From positions 1-63,799 of the forward strand of contig JAPPHC010000048.1 of the NCBI GenBank assembly GCA_028821145.1: a DNA stretch of 63,799 nucleotides, written 5' to 3'. The translations under genes were made by a program, and so were the position numbers. Shown one piece after another: positions 34,338 through 42,365 of the stretch (positions are counted from its first letter, which is position 1; every line of letters starts with the position of its first letter). This stretch comes from Gammaproteobacteria bacterium (GTDB lineage: Bacteria; Pseudomonadota; Gammaproteobacteria; Steroidobacterales; Foliamicaceae). The notes under the pieces are model-generated. The model searched no databases and had not been told where the DNA came from. It worked only from the letters and a program-made list of their open reading frames with translations.

Positions 34338-35963
34338 TCAGCGCTGCGCCGCCAGCAGCGTGTCGCCGGGATAGCTGATCTCGTACCGGTGCACGATACG
34401 CCAGCGCTCTCCGGGTTCAAGCTGCCTGCGCCAGGCGATCACGCCGGGCCGCTCCTCCAGGTCCGTGCTGTCGGGCGAAGTGGCGCCGCGCGGCACGTTG
34501 ACCTCGATCCGCTCGTCCCGGGATACGGGGTAATAGTCGAGCACTTCGATATCGGTGGGAGTCGCGTGGCGATTGACAATCTCGAACAGGAAGTCCGTCA
34601 ATTCGGTCGTTCGGCTGGACAGGATTCCCTGACTGCTTTTCTCCCCGCCCTGGTCGATCGCGAGCACGCCGATCCTGCGGTCCGGTCCCATGGGCAGCAC
34701 GGTTGCGGACCCCGGCAGCAGTTCAGGGAAGCTGGAGCGTCCCACGTAGGCGCCGTCGATAAACACCCTCATCGTCCCGGCAACAAGCGGCTGGTCGCTT
34801 TCATTGCTGATCCTTGCGGTCAGGAAGGCTTCGGCGCTCTGCCGCGGGGTAACGCGCGTCACGAGCGCGGCCCGATGGCCGTATTCGGCGAGCGGCACGG
34901 CATGCGCCTGGTCGGCGCTGTTGGAAATGCTCGTCCGCTCAGGGGGTCTGTAGGAAACCGTATGCCTGTTCTGCCCGCTGCGTGCGTCCGCCCGCGCGAC
35001 TGAATCCGTCGCGGACAGGTCCGGGCCAAGGGCCATGGTCCGGGAAAGCATTCTTTCTTCCGAATCCGCCCAGGGCACGGGTTCGTAAACGTCCAGGAAC
35101 CGGCTGTCCTGCTCGGGCGCCTTCATCCGACCGCTCGGGTTCGAGGTCGACAGGACCAGTTGCACATCCCGCCACTCTTCCTCCGTGCCTTGCCGGACGC
35201 GGGCCTCGTGGGTAAGCCTGAGCGTATTCCCGCGGGTGTCGAGGTAGGCGCTGTAGCCGGACTCCCAACTCGCATCGGACTGAAGATAATGCACCCGAAT
35301 ATCCGTATCCAGGGCGTGGGCGGCATGCAGGAGGACCGACAGGCGGGCCGATGCCGGATTACGGCCGCGCAAGTCACGCAGTTGTCGTTCCAGCACCGAC
35401 AGGTTTTCCTCCAGTTGCCTGCGATCGATGCGGGCTCCGCGAATCCGGCTCCGGGCCCCGGCCGCGCCTTCGCCGAGCATGTCCAGCGCCTCGCGCCAGG
35501 AACCGATATCGACCTGACCGCCGGCCGCCTTGAGGCGCTCGGCGCTGGCGCTGTCCCGTGCTATTCCTTTCAGGAACTCAAGTTGCAGTTCGGCGGTAGC
35601 GATGTCGTCGTCTATTACGAAAATCTGATGCTCCGTTACCGCGATTTCGTTCGCGAGGCGGCCAATCTCGGCGTTGTACGCGTCGCGCTGCCGGACAAGG
35701 TCCATTTCGACGGCGCGCACCTCGACATCGCCGCTGGCGGAGTCGACCTGCACACCCTGCAGGCTGATACCGCCCGGCAGTCCGGTCAGCGCCACCCGGT
35801 TCGGGCCTTTTGCAAGCCGTACCCGGGCCAGCCTCGTAACGCGTGCGCCCTGCGGGTACACCGTTACCGCATCGATGGAGGAGTCGATCTCTTCGATCGC
35901 TCGCGCTTCCAGGGATACTGCCGCCAGCGCGACAGCAGCGAATACCACGATTCTCAGGGCCAT
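34338..35963 (-). CDS. Secreted DUF4139 (mucoidy-inhibitor A-like) protein
   Basis: 541 residues from ATG 35963, with GGGAGAA upstream. A signal peptide (MALRIVVFAAVALAAVSLEARA) precedes IDSSIDAVTVYPQGARVTR, the start of the N-terminal domain. A helical, likely coiled part (about 95-220) follows. The C-terminal DUF4139 part has AEAFLTARISNESDQPLVAG, WRRQLEPGERWRIVHRYEISYPGD and a beta-rich body. The role is unknown; family members are periplasmic and have been linked to envelope polysaccharide phenotypes. It converges on tpm and is divergent from the amidotransferase operon. Confidence 0.85.
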   Translation of the reverse strand: MALRIVVFAAVALAAVSLEARAIEEIDSSIDAVTVYPQGARVTRLARVRLAKGPNRVALTGLPGGISLQGVQVDSASGDVEVRAVEMDLVRQRDAYNAEIGRLANEIAVTEHQIFVIDDDIATAELQLEFLKGIARDSASAERLKAAGGQVDIGSWREALDMLGEGAAGARSRIRGARIDRRQLEENLSVLERQLRDLRGRNPASARLSVLLHAAHALDTDIRVHYLQSDASWESGYSAYLDTRGNTLRLTHEARVRQGTEEEWRDVQLVLSTSNPSGRMKAPEQDSRFLDVYEPVPWADSEERMLSRTMALGPDLSATDSVARADARSGQNRHTVSYRPPERTSISNSADQAHAVPLAEYGHRAALVTRVTPRQSAEAFLTARISNESDQPLVAGTMRVFIDGAYVGRSSFPELLPGSATVLPMGPDRRIGVLAIDQGGEKSSQGILSSRTTELTDFLFEIVNRHATPTDIEVLDYYPVSRDERIEVNVPRGATSPDSTDLEERPGVIAWRRQLEPGERWRIVHRYEISYPGDTLLAAQR

Positions 35964-36083
35964 ATGAGGTTCTCCCGCTTTGAGTTGCCTGGTGCCGATA
36001 ATGGGATGCGGGAGAGGCCGGAAAGCGTTGCGCGGGAGCCGGTGGACGGTTCGCGCCGTGCGCTGCCATCGGGCGCTGCGAAG

Positions 36084-36089
36084 TACAAT
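36084..36089 (+). promoter_or_regulatory. Putative -10 box for the amidotransferase operon
   Basis: TACAAT lies 29 bases before ATG 36119 in the 155-base divergent gap, giving a leader of about 20-25 bases. The -35 position has no good match. The remaining gap shows nothing else I can support. Confidence 0.35.
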
Positions 36090-36118
36090 GAATCGGCCCC
36101 ATACATTCAAGAACCGTA

Positions 36119-36832
36119 ATGAAGAAAGTACTTGTAATCCGCAATGTCAGCTACGAAACCGAGGGGCTGCTGGAATCGCTCCTTCGTGATGAAGGCCTGG
36201 TGCTCGATATCGTCGATTTCCAGCAGGACCCCTCCGCCGAACCGCTACTTGACGGTTATGCGGGCGTGGTTGTCATGGGCGGTCCGATGGGCGCCAAAGA
36301 TACGGATCGTTTCCCGTACCTGCTGCAGGTGGAGCGCCTTTGCTCCGAAGCCATGGAACGATCCGTGCCCCTGGTGGGCGTCTGCCTCGGCGCGCAGATC
36401 ATGGCCAAGGTCCTGGGCAGCGACGTGTATCCCAATCCGGTGCGCGAAGTAGGGTGGTATGACCTGACGACCGCGGAGGGCGCCGGCAGCGACGCGCTGT
36501 TTTCGGAACTGGAACCGCACGAGGTGGTCCTGCAGTGGCACGGCGACACCTTCGATCTGCCGAAGGACGCCGTTTTGCTGGCGTCGTCGCCGGATTGCGT
36601 CAACCAGGCATTTCGTTACGGCGAAAACGGCTACGCGGTGCAGTTTCACCTCGAAATCCTGGAATCGATGATCAGGGAATGGGTCCGGCGGGACGCCGCG
36701 CGCGGTTGGCTGAGCGAGGAAGGGCGCATCAGCGCCCCACGCATTCTTGCCGACACGGACACCTACATGAGCCGCTCGGAAGAACTGGGCCGGCGTGTCT
36801 ATACGTGTTTTGCCCGCATGATCGCCGCCTGA
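36119..36832 (+). CDS. Class I glutamine amidotransferase-like protein
   Basis: 237 residues of the GATase1 fold: VVVMGGPMGAKDTDRFP near 50, catalytic Cys89 in VGVCLGAQ, then HGDTFDLP and the catalytic His in VQFHLEIL (about 178). The family moves ammonia from glutamine or hydrolyses gamma-glutamyl bonds. There is no partner synthase beside it. It starts a four-gene unit with a D-amino acid dehydrogenase 19 bases later, so gamma-glutamyl or amine removal is a possible role. Confidence 0.87.
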   Translation: MKKVLVIRNVSYETEGLLESLLRDEGLVLDIVDFQQDPSAEPLLDGYAGVVVMGGPMGAKDTDRFPYLLQVERLCSEAMERSVPLVGVCLGAQIMAKVLGSDVYPNPVREVGWYDLTTAEGAGSDALFSELEPHEVVLQWHGDTFDLPKDAVLLASSPDCVNQAFRYGENGYAVQFHLEILESMIREWVRRDAARGWLSEEGRISAPRILADTDTYMSRSEELGRRVYTCFARMIAA

Positions 36833-36851
36833 GACCGGCCGGGGCGGGGTC

Positions 36852-38120
36852 ATGCACGTTCTGATCGTCGGGTGCGGCGTCATCGGCGTCAGTACTGCCT
36901 GGTATCTCGCCCGGGGCGGCGCCACGGTTACGGTCGTGGAGCGCAGGGAGGGTCCGTCCCTGGAGACCAGCTTCGCCAATGGCAGCATGCTTACTCCGAG
37001 TCTTTCCGCACCCTGGAATTCACCGGGCGTGTGGCTGACGGTTCTCAAGTATCTCGGCCGCGAGGAGGCGGCGCTGCTGGTCCGGCTGGCCGCATTCCCC
37101 GCACTGTTGGCCTGGAGCTACCGGTTTCTGCGGAACAGCCGGCCCGACCGCCACGAGGTCAGCTTTAGAAAGAATCTTAAACTATGTAATTATTCCATTG
37201 AAATAATGGCGGAAATACGTTCCGAAACCGCTATCGAATACGAGGCTGCCCTGGCCGGCGTCATGGAAGTCTGCCGGGATGAGGCGGCAATGAGACGCGG
37301 GCGGGAGCATTCCGCCACACTCGCGACCCACCGGGTGCCGGTGGAGGAATTGGGCGCCGAGGCGGTGGTGGATATGGAACCGGCCCTGGAGGCGATTCAG
37401 CATGAACTGGCCGGCGGATTCTTTTATCCGGCCGATGAAGTAGGGGACGCCTACAAGTTCAGTTGCCGTCTGCAAGCGCAGGCGGAACGCCGTGGCGCCA
37501 CCTTCCGCTTCGGTGAATCGGTGGAGCGTTTGCTGACGCACGGTGGGCGCTTGCGGGGTGTACGCTTGCGCGGTGGCGAGGAGATCGAAGCCGATCAGAT
37601 CGTGGTGGCCGCCGGCAGCTATACGCCGGGGCTGGTGCGGCCCCTGGGCGTTCGCGTGCCGGTTTGTCCGGCCAAGGGTTACTCGCTCACCGCGCCCATG
37701 CCGGAAGGATTGCCCGTACCGGGTCACGCAGTGCTGGACGACCGTTACAAGGCCGGCGTAGTGCCGCTGGGCGGCCGTCGGATCCGGGTCGGGGGAACGG
37801 TGGAGTTCACCGGCTTCAACCTGGAGCTTTCGTCCAGGCGCGTAGCGAACCTTCGCAGGCTGCTGGCCGGCGTGCTGCCCCGGCACGCCGAGCGTATTCC
37901 CGTTGAAGAAATGCGGCCCTGGTGCGGCCTTCGCCCGGCCTCGCCCGATGGCGTGCCCATCCTGGGCGCCGGCGGCGTGGACGGATTGTCCCTGGCGACC
38001 GGGCATGGCCACCTGGGCTGGTCGATGGCGGCGGGAACGGGCAAGGCGCTGGCGCAGCAACTGCTGGGCGGGCGCCGGGATTTTCCGCTCGCCGGATATG
38101 AACTGTCGAGGTTCGGCTAG
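36852..38120 (+). CDS. FAD-dependent D-amino acid dehydrogenase (DadA-like)
   Basis: 422 residues. The FAD-binding N-terminus is VLIVGCGVIGVSTAWYLARG, followed by ETSFANGSMLTPSLSAPWN, typical of DadA. The C-terminal part has RPWCGLRPASPDGVPILG and LATGHGHLGWSMAAGTGKALA. It oxidises D-amino acids to 2-oxo acids and passes electrons to the respiratory chain. A 60-base stretch (37161-37220) is only about 28% GC yet keeps the frame. Confidence 0.9.
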   Translation: MHVLIVGCGVIGVSTAWYLARGGATVTVVERREGPSLETSFANGSMLTPSLSAPWNSPGVWLTVLKYLGREEAALLVRLAAFPALLAWSYRFLRNSRPDRHEVSFRKNLKLCNYSIEIMAEIRSETAIEYEAALAGVMEVCRDEAAMRRGREHSATLATHRVPVEELGAEAVVDMEPALEAIQHELAGGFFYPADEVGDAYKFSCRLQAQAERRGATFRFGESVERLLTHGGRLRGVRLRGGEEIEADQIVVAAGSYTPGLVRPLGVRVPVCPAKGYSLTAPMPEGLPVPGHAVLDDRYKAGVVPLGGRRIRVGGTVEFTGFNLELSSRRVANLRRLLAGVLPRHAERIPVEEMRPWCGLRPASPDGVPILGAGGVDGLSLATGHGHLGWSMAAGTGKALAQQLLGGRRDFPLAGYELSRFG

Positions 38121-38134
38121 GAGGTACGATACTG

Positions 38135-39304
38135 GTGTCGCGCAAACTGGATCGCTGCTACAACCTTGAGGACCTGCGCAAGCGGGCGCGCAAACGCCTG
38201 CCTTCGCCCATGTATCACTACATGCGCGGAGGCGCCGACGACGAGTGGTCGCTCAACAACAACACCGCGGCATTCGACCGCTACGAACTGCTCCCGCGCT
38301 ACCTGGTCAACGTCGAGAAGATCGACGCCGGGGTCACCGTGCTGGGCCAGGAGCTCGAGTGGCCGCTGTTCCTCTCGCCCACCGGGATGTCGCGCATCTT
38401 TCACCACGAAGGCGAGATCGGCGCGGCCAGGGCGGCGCACCGCTCGGGCACGATGTATTCGCTGTCCACCCTGGGTTCGACGAGCATCGAGGACGTGGCG
38501 GCGGCCAGCGACGGGCCGCGGATGTTCCAGATCTACGTGCTGAGGGACCCGGGACTGAACCGGGAGTTCATCGAGCGCTGCAGGGAAGCGAAGTATTCCG
38601 CGCTGTGCCTCACGGTGGACGTGCCCGTGGGCGGCAATCGCGAACGGGATTTCCACACGGGCATGACGGTGCCGCCGAAGCTGACCTTCATGAGCAAGCT
38701 CGACGTGGCGCGGCACGTGAGTTGGACGTATCGCTACCTCACCTCGGGCGAGGCCGAAATGGCCAATTTCGCCCACCGCATACGCGATACGGAGGACACC
38801 AACCTGATGGGCTATGTCGGGCGTCAGTTCGACATGACGGTGGACTGGGACGACGCCGCGCGGATGATCGAACAATGGGGCGGGCCCTTTGCCATCAAGG
38901 GGGTGATGTGCGCGGAGGACGCGCGCCGCTCGGTGGAGGCGGGCGCCAGCGCGGTCATGCTGTCGAATCACGGCGGGCGGCAGCTGGACGGCGCGCCCGC
39001 TCCGGTCGATCTGGTGCGCGAGGTCCGCGACGCCATCGGCGACGCCGCGGAGGTGATCGTTGACGGCGGAGTGCGGCGGGGAACGCACGTACTGAAAGCC
39101 CTGGCGCTGGGCGCGACCGCCTGTTCCACCGGCCGCGGCTATCTGTATGGCCTGGGGGCGGGCGGCGAGGCCGGCGTGGACCGGGCCCTGAAAATTCTTC
39201 GTGACGAGGTGGAGAGAGATCTGGCCCTGCTGGGCTGTGTGCGCGCCCGCGATCTCGACGGGCGTTTCGTGCGGGAGGTCGGACATCAAGGAGCAAGGAA
39301 ATGA
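38135..39304 (+). CDS. FMN-dependent alpha-hydroxy acid dehydrogenase (LldD-like)
   Basis: 389 residues from GTG 38135, with a strong AGGAGG (38119-38124) ten bases before. FMN enzyme motifs: YHYMRGGADDEWSLNNN near 28, LFLSPTGMSRIFH, and the active-site base His279 in LSNHGGRQLDG followed by DGGVRRGTHVLKALALGA. It oxidises L-lactate or another 2-hydroxy acid to the keto acid. It sits between DadA and a dehydratase and overlaps the latter by four bases. Confidence 0.9.
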   Translation: MSRKLDRCYNLEDLRKRARKRLPSPMYHYMRGGADDEWSLNNNTAAFDRYELLPRYLVNVEKIDAGVTVLGQELEWPLFLSPTGMSRIFHHEGEIGAARAAHRSGTMYSLSTLGSTSIEDVAAASDGPRMFQIYVLRDPGLNREFIERCREAKYSALCLTVDVPVGGNRERDFHTGMTVPPKLTFMSKLDVARHVSWTYRYLTSGEAEMANFAHRIRDTEDTNLMGYVGRQFDMTVDWDDAARMIEQWGGPFAIKGVMCAEDARRSVEAGASAVMLSNHGGRQLDGAPAPVDLVREVRDAIGDAAEVIVDGGVRRGTHVLKALALGATACSTGRGYLYGLGAGGEAGVDRALKILRDEVERDLALLGCVRARDLDGRFVREVGHQGARK

Positions 39305-40275
39305 CTGTTCAAGACCCCCCCTCACTTGCCGAGATTCGCGCCTACCGGGACGTTGTCAGAGACCGTATCGTGCGCACGCCCGTGCATGAATGGCGCGGCA
39401 CGGAAGTCGCCAGACGCGCGCCGGACATGCGCATTTCGATCAAGTTCGAGCTGTTGCAGATGACCGGCACTTTCAAGGCCAGGGGCGCGCTGGCCTGGAT
39501 GCTTTCCCTGCCAAAGGAAAAGATTCGGAAGGGCGTTACGGCCGTCAGCGCCGGCAATCACGCCGTTGCGGTTTCCTGGGCGGCCCATGTGATGGGCGCG
39601 CCGGCCCACGTCGTGATCATTTCTCCGGCCAACCCGGCGCGGATCCGGCAGGCTAGGGCCTGGGGCGCGAAAGTGGAACTGATCGACAACGCGGAGGCCG
39701 CCTTTCAGCGGGTCCTGAACATCGAGAAGGAGGATGGCAAGACGCTGGTCCATCCGTTTGAGGGACGTTCTATCACTATCGGCACGGGCGCCCTGGGAAT
39801 GGAGTGGCTGGAACAGGCGCCGGATCTGGACGCGCTCGTGATCCCGATCGGGGGAGGAGGGCTGATCGCCGGCGTCGGTGCGGCGGTCAAGCAAATTCGT
39901 CCGGAGATTTCCGTATACGGGGCCGAGCCGTTCGGGGCGGACTCGATGTTCCAGAGCCTTTCCAGCGAGAAGCCGGTTCAGGCGAAGCGTGTCGATTCGA
40001 TCGCCGACAGCCTGCGGGCGCCCAATGCCCGCGAATACAGTTTCGCGCTGGCCAGCCGCCACATGGACGATCTCGGCCGGGTCGGCGACGACGACATTCG
40101 CGACGCGATGCGGTTGATCCTGCAGGAACTGAAGATGATGGTGGAACCCGCCTGCGCGACCGCGACTGCCGCAGCCCTCGGCCCGTTGCGCGAACGCCTG
40201 GAGGGCAGGCACGTGGGCGTGCTGCTGTGCGGATCCAACATCGACCTCGCCACCTTCAGCCGGCTGATCAACTGA
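39301..40275 (+). CDS. PLP-dependent serine/threonine dehydratase-like enzyme
   Basis: 324 residues of fold-type II. The PLP lysine is Lys59 in MTGTFKARGA, with VSAGNHAVAVSWAAH and the glycine-rich phosphate loop PIGGGGLIAG. The length without a regulatory domain matches catabolic Ser/Thr dehydratases, hydroxyaspartate ammonia-lyases and serine racemases. ATGA overlap with the hydroxyacid dehydrogenase gene marks it as last of the operon. The exact substrate is open. Confidence 0.87.
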   Translation: MTVQDPPSLAEIRAYRDVVRDRIVRTPVHEWRGTEVARRAPDMRISIKFELLQMTGTFKARGALAWMLSLPKEKIRKGVTAVSAGNHAVAVSWAAHVMGAPAHVVIISPANPARIRQARAWGAKVELIDNAEAAFQRVLNIEKEDGKTLVHPFEGRSITIGTGALGMEWLEQAPDLDALVIPIGGGGLIAGVGAAVKQIRPEISVYGAEPFGADSMFQSLSSEKPVQAKRVDSIADSLRAPNAREYSFALASRHMDDLGRVGDDDIRDAMRLILQELKMMVEPACATATAAALGPLRERLEGRHVGVLLCGSNIDLATFSRLIN

Positions 40276-40280
40276 CTCAG

Positions 40281-40303
40281 GGCGGGGCCGCTTCGATCCC
40301 GCC
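40281..40303. terminator. Hairpin between convergent dehydratase and pseudo-phosphatase genes
   Basis: GGCGGG (40281-40286) pairs with CCCGCC (40298-40303) around an 11-base loop, in the 30 bases between two convergent stops. No T-run follows on either strand. A shared transcript end is plausible. Confidence 0.4.
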
Positions 40304-40305
40304 GT

Positions 40306-40824
40306 TCAGAAATTGAGGGCGAGGGTGCGCGGTTGACCGAATGAGGGCAGGCTGATGAGGTGCAGTTGTCCCGGACCGAATTCCGCCAGGTTGAGTGCGG
40401 CGGGGTCCCATTCGGCCAACAGCGCGGACGCCAGGGTGGTGCCCGCCACGATGATCACGATTTTTCCGCGGTGCTGCCTGGCCAGCCCGCGCGCGAAGGC
40501 GGCGGGGTCCTCGATCAGCACGTCCGTAATGGGCTGCCCAAGGCTTTCGGAAAGCGCACGGACCGTCTCGCGCTCCGGTTCACCGCCGGCACTGAAGATG
40601 CCGGCCAGCAGATCGGGGGCGGCCAGGTTGCCCGCAAGCCGGCCCAGCGCTTCGGCGCGCGATCGCCCCGCGTTGCTGAGCGAAGCGGAGTCGCTGTCCT
40701 GACGCTCGGCGGACGTCAGCAGGAGGACCGTAGTCGTGGACTCGCTGCCCTGAAGTTGCCAGACAAGGATCAGCACGCCCGCCAGGAAAACGGCCGCCAG
40801 CAGGTTTCGGTAGCGCGGGCGCAT
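40306..40824 (-). CDS. Membrane-anchored degenerate histidine phosphatase-like protein
   Basis: 172 residues. A single N-terminal membrane helix (about 8-24) is followed by a domain that follows the histidine phosphatase layout: LSNAGRSRAEALGRLAGNLA matches the 'LT-G-QA' helix and FSAGGEPERETVRALSESLG the 'SS--RA--TA' helix. The catalytic RHG/RHA motif is replaced by LLTSAERQ (about 35-42), and the second catalytic His by a VAGTTLAS segment. It is therefore probably a non-catalytic family member exposed outside the inner membrane. It is divergent from the envelope cluster that begins at 40934. Confidence 0.65.
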   Translation of the reverse strand: MRPRYRNLLAAVFLAGVLILVWQLQGSESTTTVLLLTSAERQDSDSASLSNAGRSRAEALGRLAGNLAAPDLLAGIFSAGGEPERETVRALSESLGQPITDVLIEDPAAFARGLARQHRGKIVIIVAGTTLASALLAEWDPAALNLAEFGPGQLHLISLPSFGQPRTLALNF

Positions 40825-40933
40825 CAGTTCGCGCTTAGGGCGGCAAGCGACATGGCCTCGATAGTACTACTGCGATCTGCGTAAAATAAAGGCTGTTGCC
40901 GATACCCTTTCGCGCATGTGAGGCGAGTGACAC

Positions 40934-41128
40934 GTGGACCTGTTCAGCTTTTTCTTCGACAACGTGGGTGCGCTGTTCGCGCTCGCCTTCGTGCTGTTCA
41001 ACCTGGCTGCCTGGGTGATGAGGCGCGTCCGGCAAAAGCGCCAGCAGGAACGGTACGGACACTATCCGCCGGCGGTGCGGTCGGGCCGGCTGAATTACGA
41101 CGAGTACAGAAAGCGACGCGACGACTGA
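40934..41128 (+). CDS. Small single-pass membrane protein
   Basis: 64 residues from GTG 40934. One hydrophobic helix (about 10-29, VGALFALAFVLFNLAAWVM) is followed by a basic stretch (RRVRQKRQQER) and a polar tail ending YDEYRKRRDD. The positive-inside rule puts the tail in the cytoplasm. I do not recognise it. It is the first plus-strand gene of the envelope cluster. Confidence 0.6.
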   Translation: MDLFSFFFDNVGALFALAFVLFNLAAWVMRRVRQKRQQERYGHYPPAVRSGRLNYDEYRKRRDD

Positions 41129-41168
41129 TTGGCGCATCAAATGCCTAAAGGGCCCGGGGCCATGCCGG

Positions 41169-41177
41169 TGGTATGCT
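41169..41177 (+). promoter_or_regulatory. Putative extended -10 promoter element
   Basis: TG-G-TATGCT fits an extended -10 element, 30 bases before the ATG at 41208 of the Gly/Ser-rich lipoprotein. No -35 match is evident, as is common for extended -10 promoters. It could drive the lipoprotein-kinase-PEGA gene run. Confidence 0.35.
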
Positions 41178-41207
41178 AGTTTGAAATGTGAGGGTCGACC
41201 TACTGTA

Positions 41208-42365
41208 ATGAAAGCAACAGTGCGTATTTCAGGCTTTTTTGTGGCGCTCTCCGCAGTGCTGGTTCTGGCGAATTGCCAGACCACCGGAGGCGTTTCGTCT
41301 CCGTCCGGCGGCCCCCCGGTTTCGATGCCTTCACCCAGCGGCAGCTCGGGTTCCTCCGGGGGCTCGCAGGGTTCCATGGGCGGTTCCCAAGGTTCCATGG
41401 GCGGTTCGCAAGGCTCCATGGGCGGTTCGCAAGGCTCCATGGGCGGTTCGCAAGGCTCCATGGGTTCGTCCGGCGGTTCTCGCGGGTCGATGGGGGGCTC
41501 CATGGGCTCTTCCGGCGGTTCTCGCGGTTCCACGGGCGGTTCGCAGGGCTCCATGGGCGGATCGATGGGTTCAACCGGTGGATCACGTGGTTCCATGGGC
41601 GGGTCGATGGGTTCTGCAGGTGGCTCGATGGGCTCCATGGGCGGCTCCACGGGAACACCAGGCGGTTCTCGCGGTTCGATGGGATCGCAAGGCGGCACCC
41701 AGGGTTCGATGGGTTCCACGGGAGGCGCCAGCGGTTCGGCCGGCGGGCCTTCAGGCCGGCCGGGCGGTTCCGGAGGACAGCAGGCCGGTTCCACGGGAGT
41801 CGGCGGTGGCTTCGGAGGCGGGCAGGGCAGCGAGCCCGGCGGCAGAGGAGGTGCAGGCGGCACCCAGGGCTCGGGCGACCTCGATGGAATCCTGCGTGAA
41901 TCCATGGAGGGTTACGACCGCGAAATTGCCCGTGAGCGCGGCGCCATGGCGTCGGCCGGGCAGGGTTCCGCCGCCGGTTCCGGAGGCGCGGGCGGAATGA
42001 TCGGCGAGCCGGGCGGCTCCGGCGGGGCGATGGTGACCATTCCCAACGCCGCCGGCGGAGGCATTGGCGGTAGCGGTCAGGGCCCGGGCAGCGAATCGGC
42101 CGGCAGCAACGCAGGCGGAAGCAGCACCGGAAGCGGCGGCGGCTCCGGCGGGGGCGAAGGACAAGGCGGGCCGCTCGAAGACGGTACGGCGGGCGAGCAG
42201 CCGGAGACGAAGATTGAAATTCCGGAAGACATTCAGGAGGCTACCGGCAAGGAGGACCAGGTGGCGCGGCAGATCCGCGAAGCGGCGGAGCAGGAAGAAG
42301 ACCCCCGCATACGCGAGGCATTGTGGGACGAATATCGCAAGCACATGGGGCTGAAAACAAGATGA
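41208..42365 (+). CDS. Gly/Ser-rich repeat lipoprotein
   Basis: 385 residues from ATG 41208. A lipoprotein signal ends at the lipobox LANC (Cys near 23). Residues about 30-220 are nearly all Gly, Ser, Met, Gln and Arg in heptads such as GSQGSMG, GSRGSMG and GSMGSTG; 220-335 stay Gly-rich and likely disordered. The last 50 residues are charged and helical (IEIPEDIQEATGKEDQVARQIREAAEQEEDPRIREALWDEYRKH split across two helices). It may act as a flexible tether from the outer membrane. ATGA overlap with the next lipoprotein gene suggests coupling. No known family is recognised. Confidence 0.75.
   Translation: MKATVRISGFFVALSAVLVLANCQTTGGVSSPSGGPPVSMPSPSGSSGSSGGSQGSMGGSQGSMGGSQGSMGGSQGSMGGSQGSMGSSGGSRGSMGGSMGSSGGSRGSTGGSQGSMGGSMGSTGGSRGSMGGSMGSAGGSMGSMGGSTGTPGGSRGSMGSQGGTQGSMGSTGGASGSAGGPSGRPGGSGGQQAGSTGVGGGFGGGQGSEPGGRGGAGGTQGSGDLDGILRESMEGYDREIARERGAMASAGQGSAAGSGGAGGMIGEPGGSGGAMVTIPNAAGGGIGGSGQGPGSESAGSNAGGSSTGSGGGSGGGEGQGGPLEDGTAGEQPETKIEIPEDIQEATGKEDQVARQIREAAEQEEDPRIREALWDEYRKHMGLKTR
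41380..41463 (+). repeat. 21-bp tandem repeats in the lipoprotein gene
   Basis: Three perfect 21-base units (41401-41421, 41422-41442, 41443-41463; each starts GCGGTTCGCAAGG) follow one unit with two changes (41380-41400). Each unit encodes GGSQGSM. Slippage would change the length by seven residues and keep the frame. Confidence 0.85.

Noticed and set aside
36990-38000. Insertion element in the DadA-like gene because of the AT-rich island
   Set aside because: The frame and family motifs continue on both sides with normal length, so no element is inserted; only the base composition is odd.
41350-41760. CRISPR-like array
   Set aside because: The 21-bp repeats are direct, without spacers, and encode Gly/Ser heptads in a continuous reading frame.
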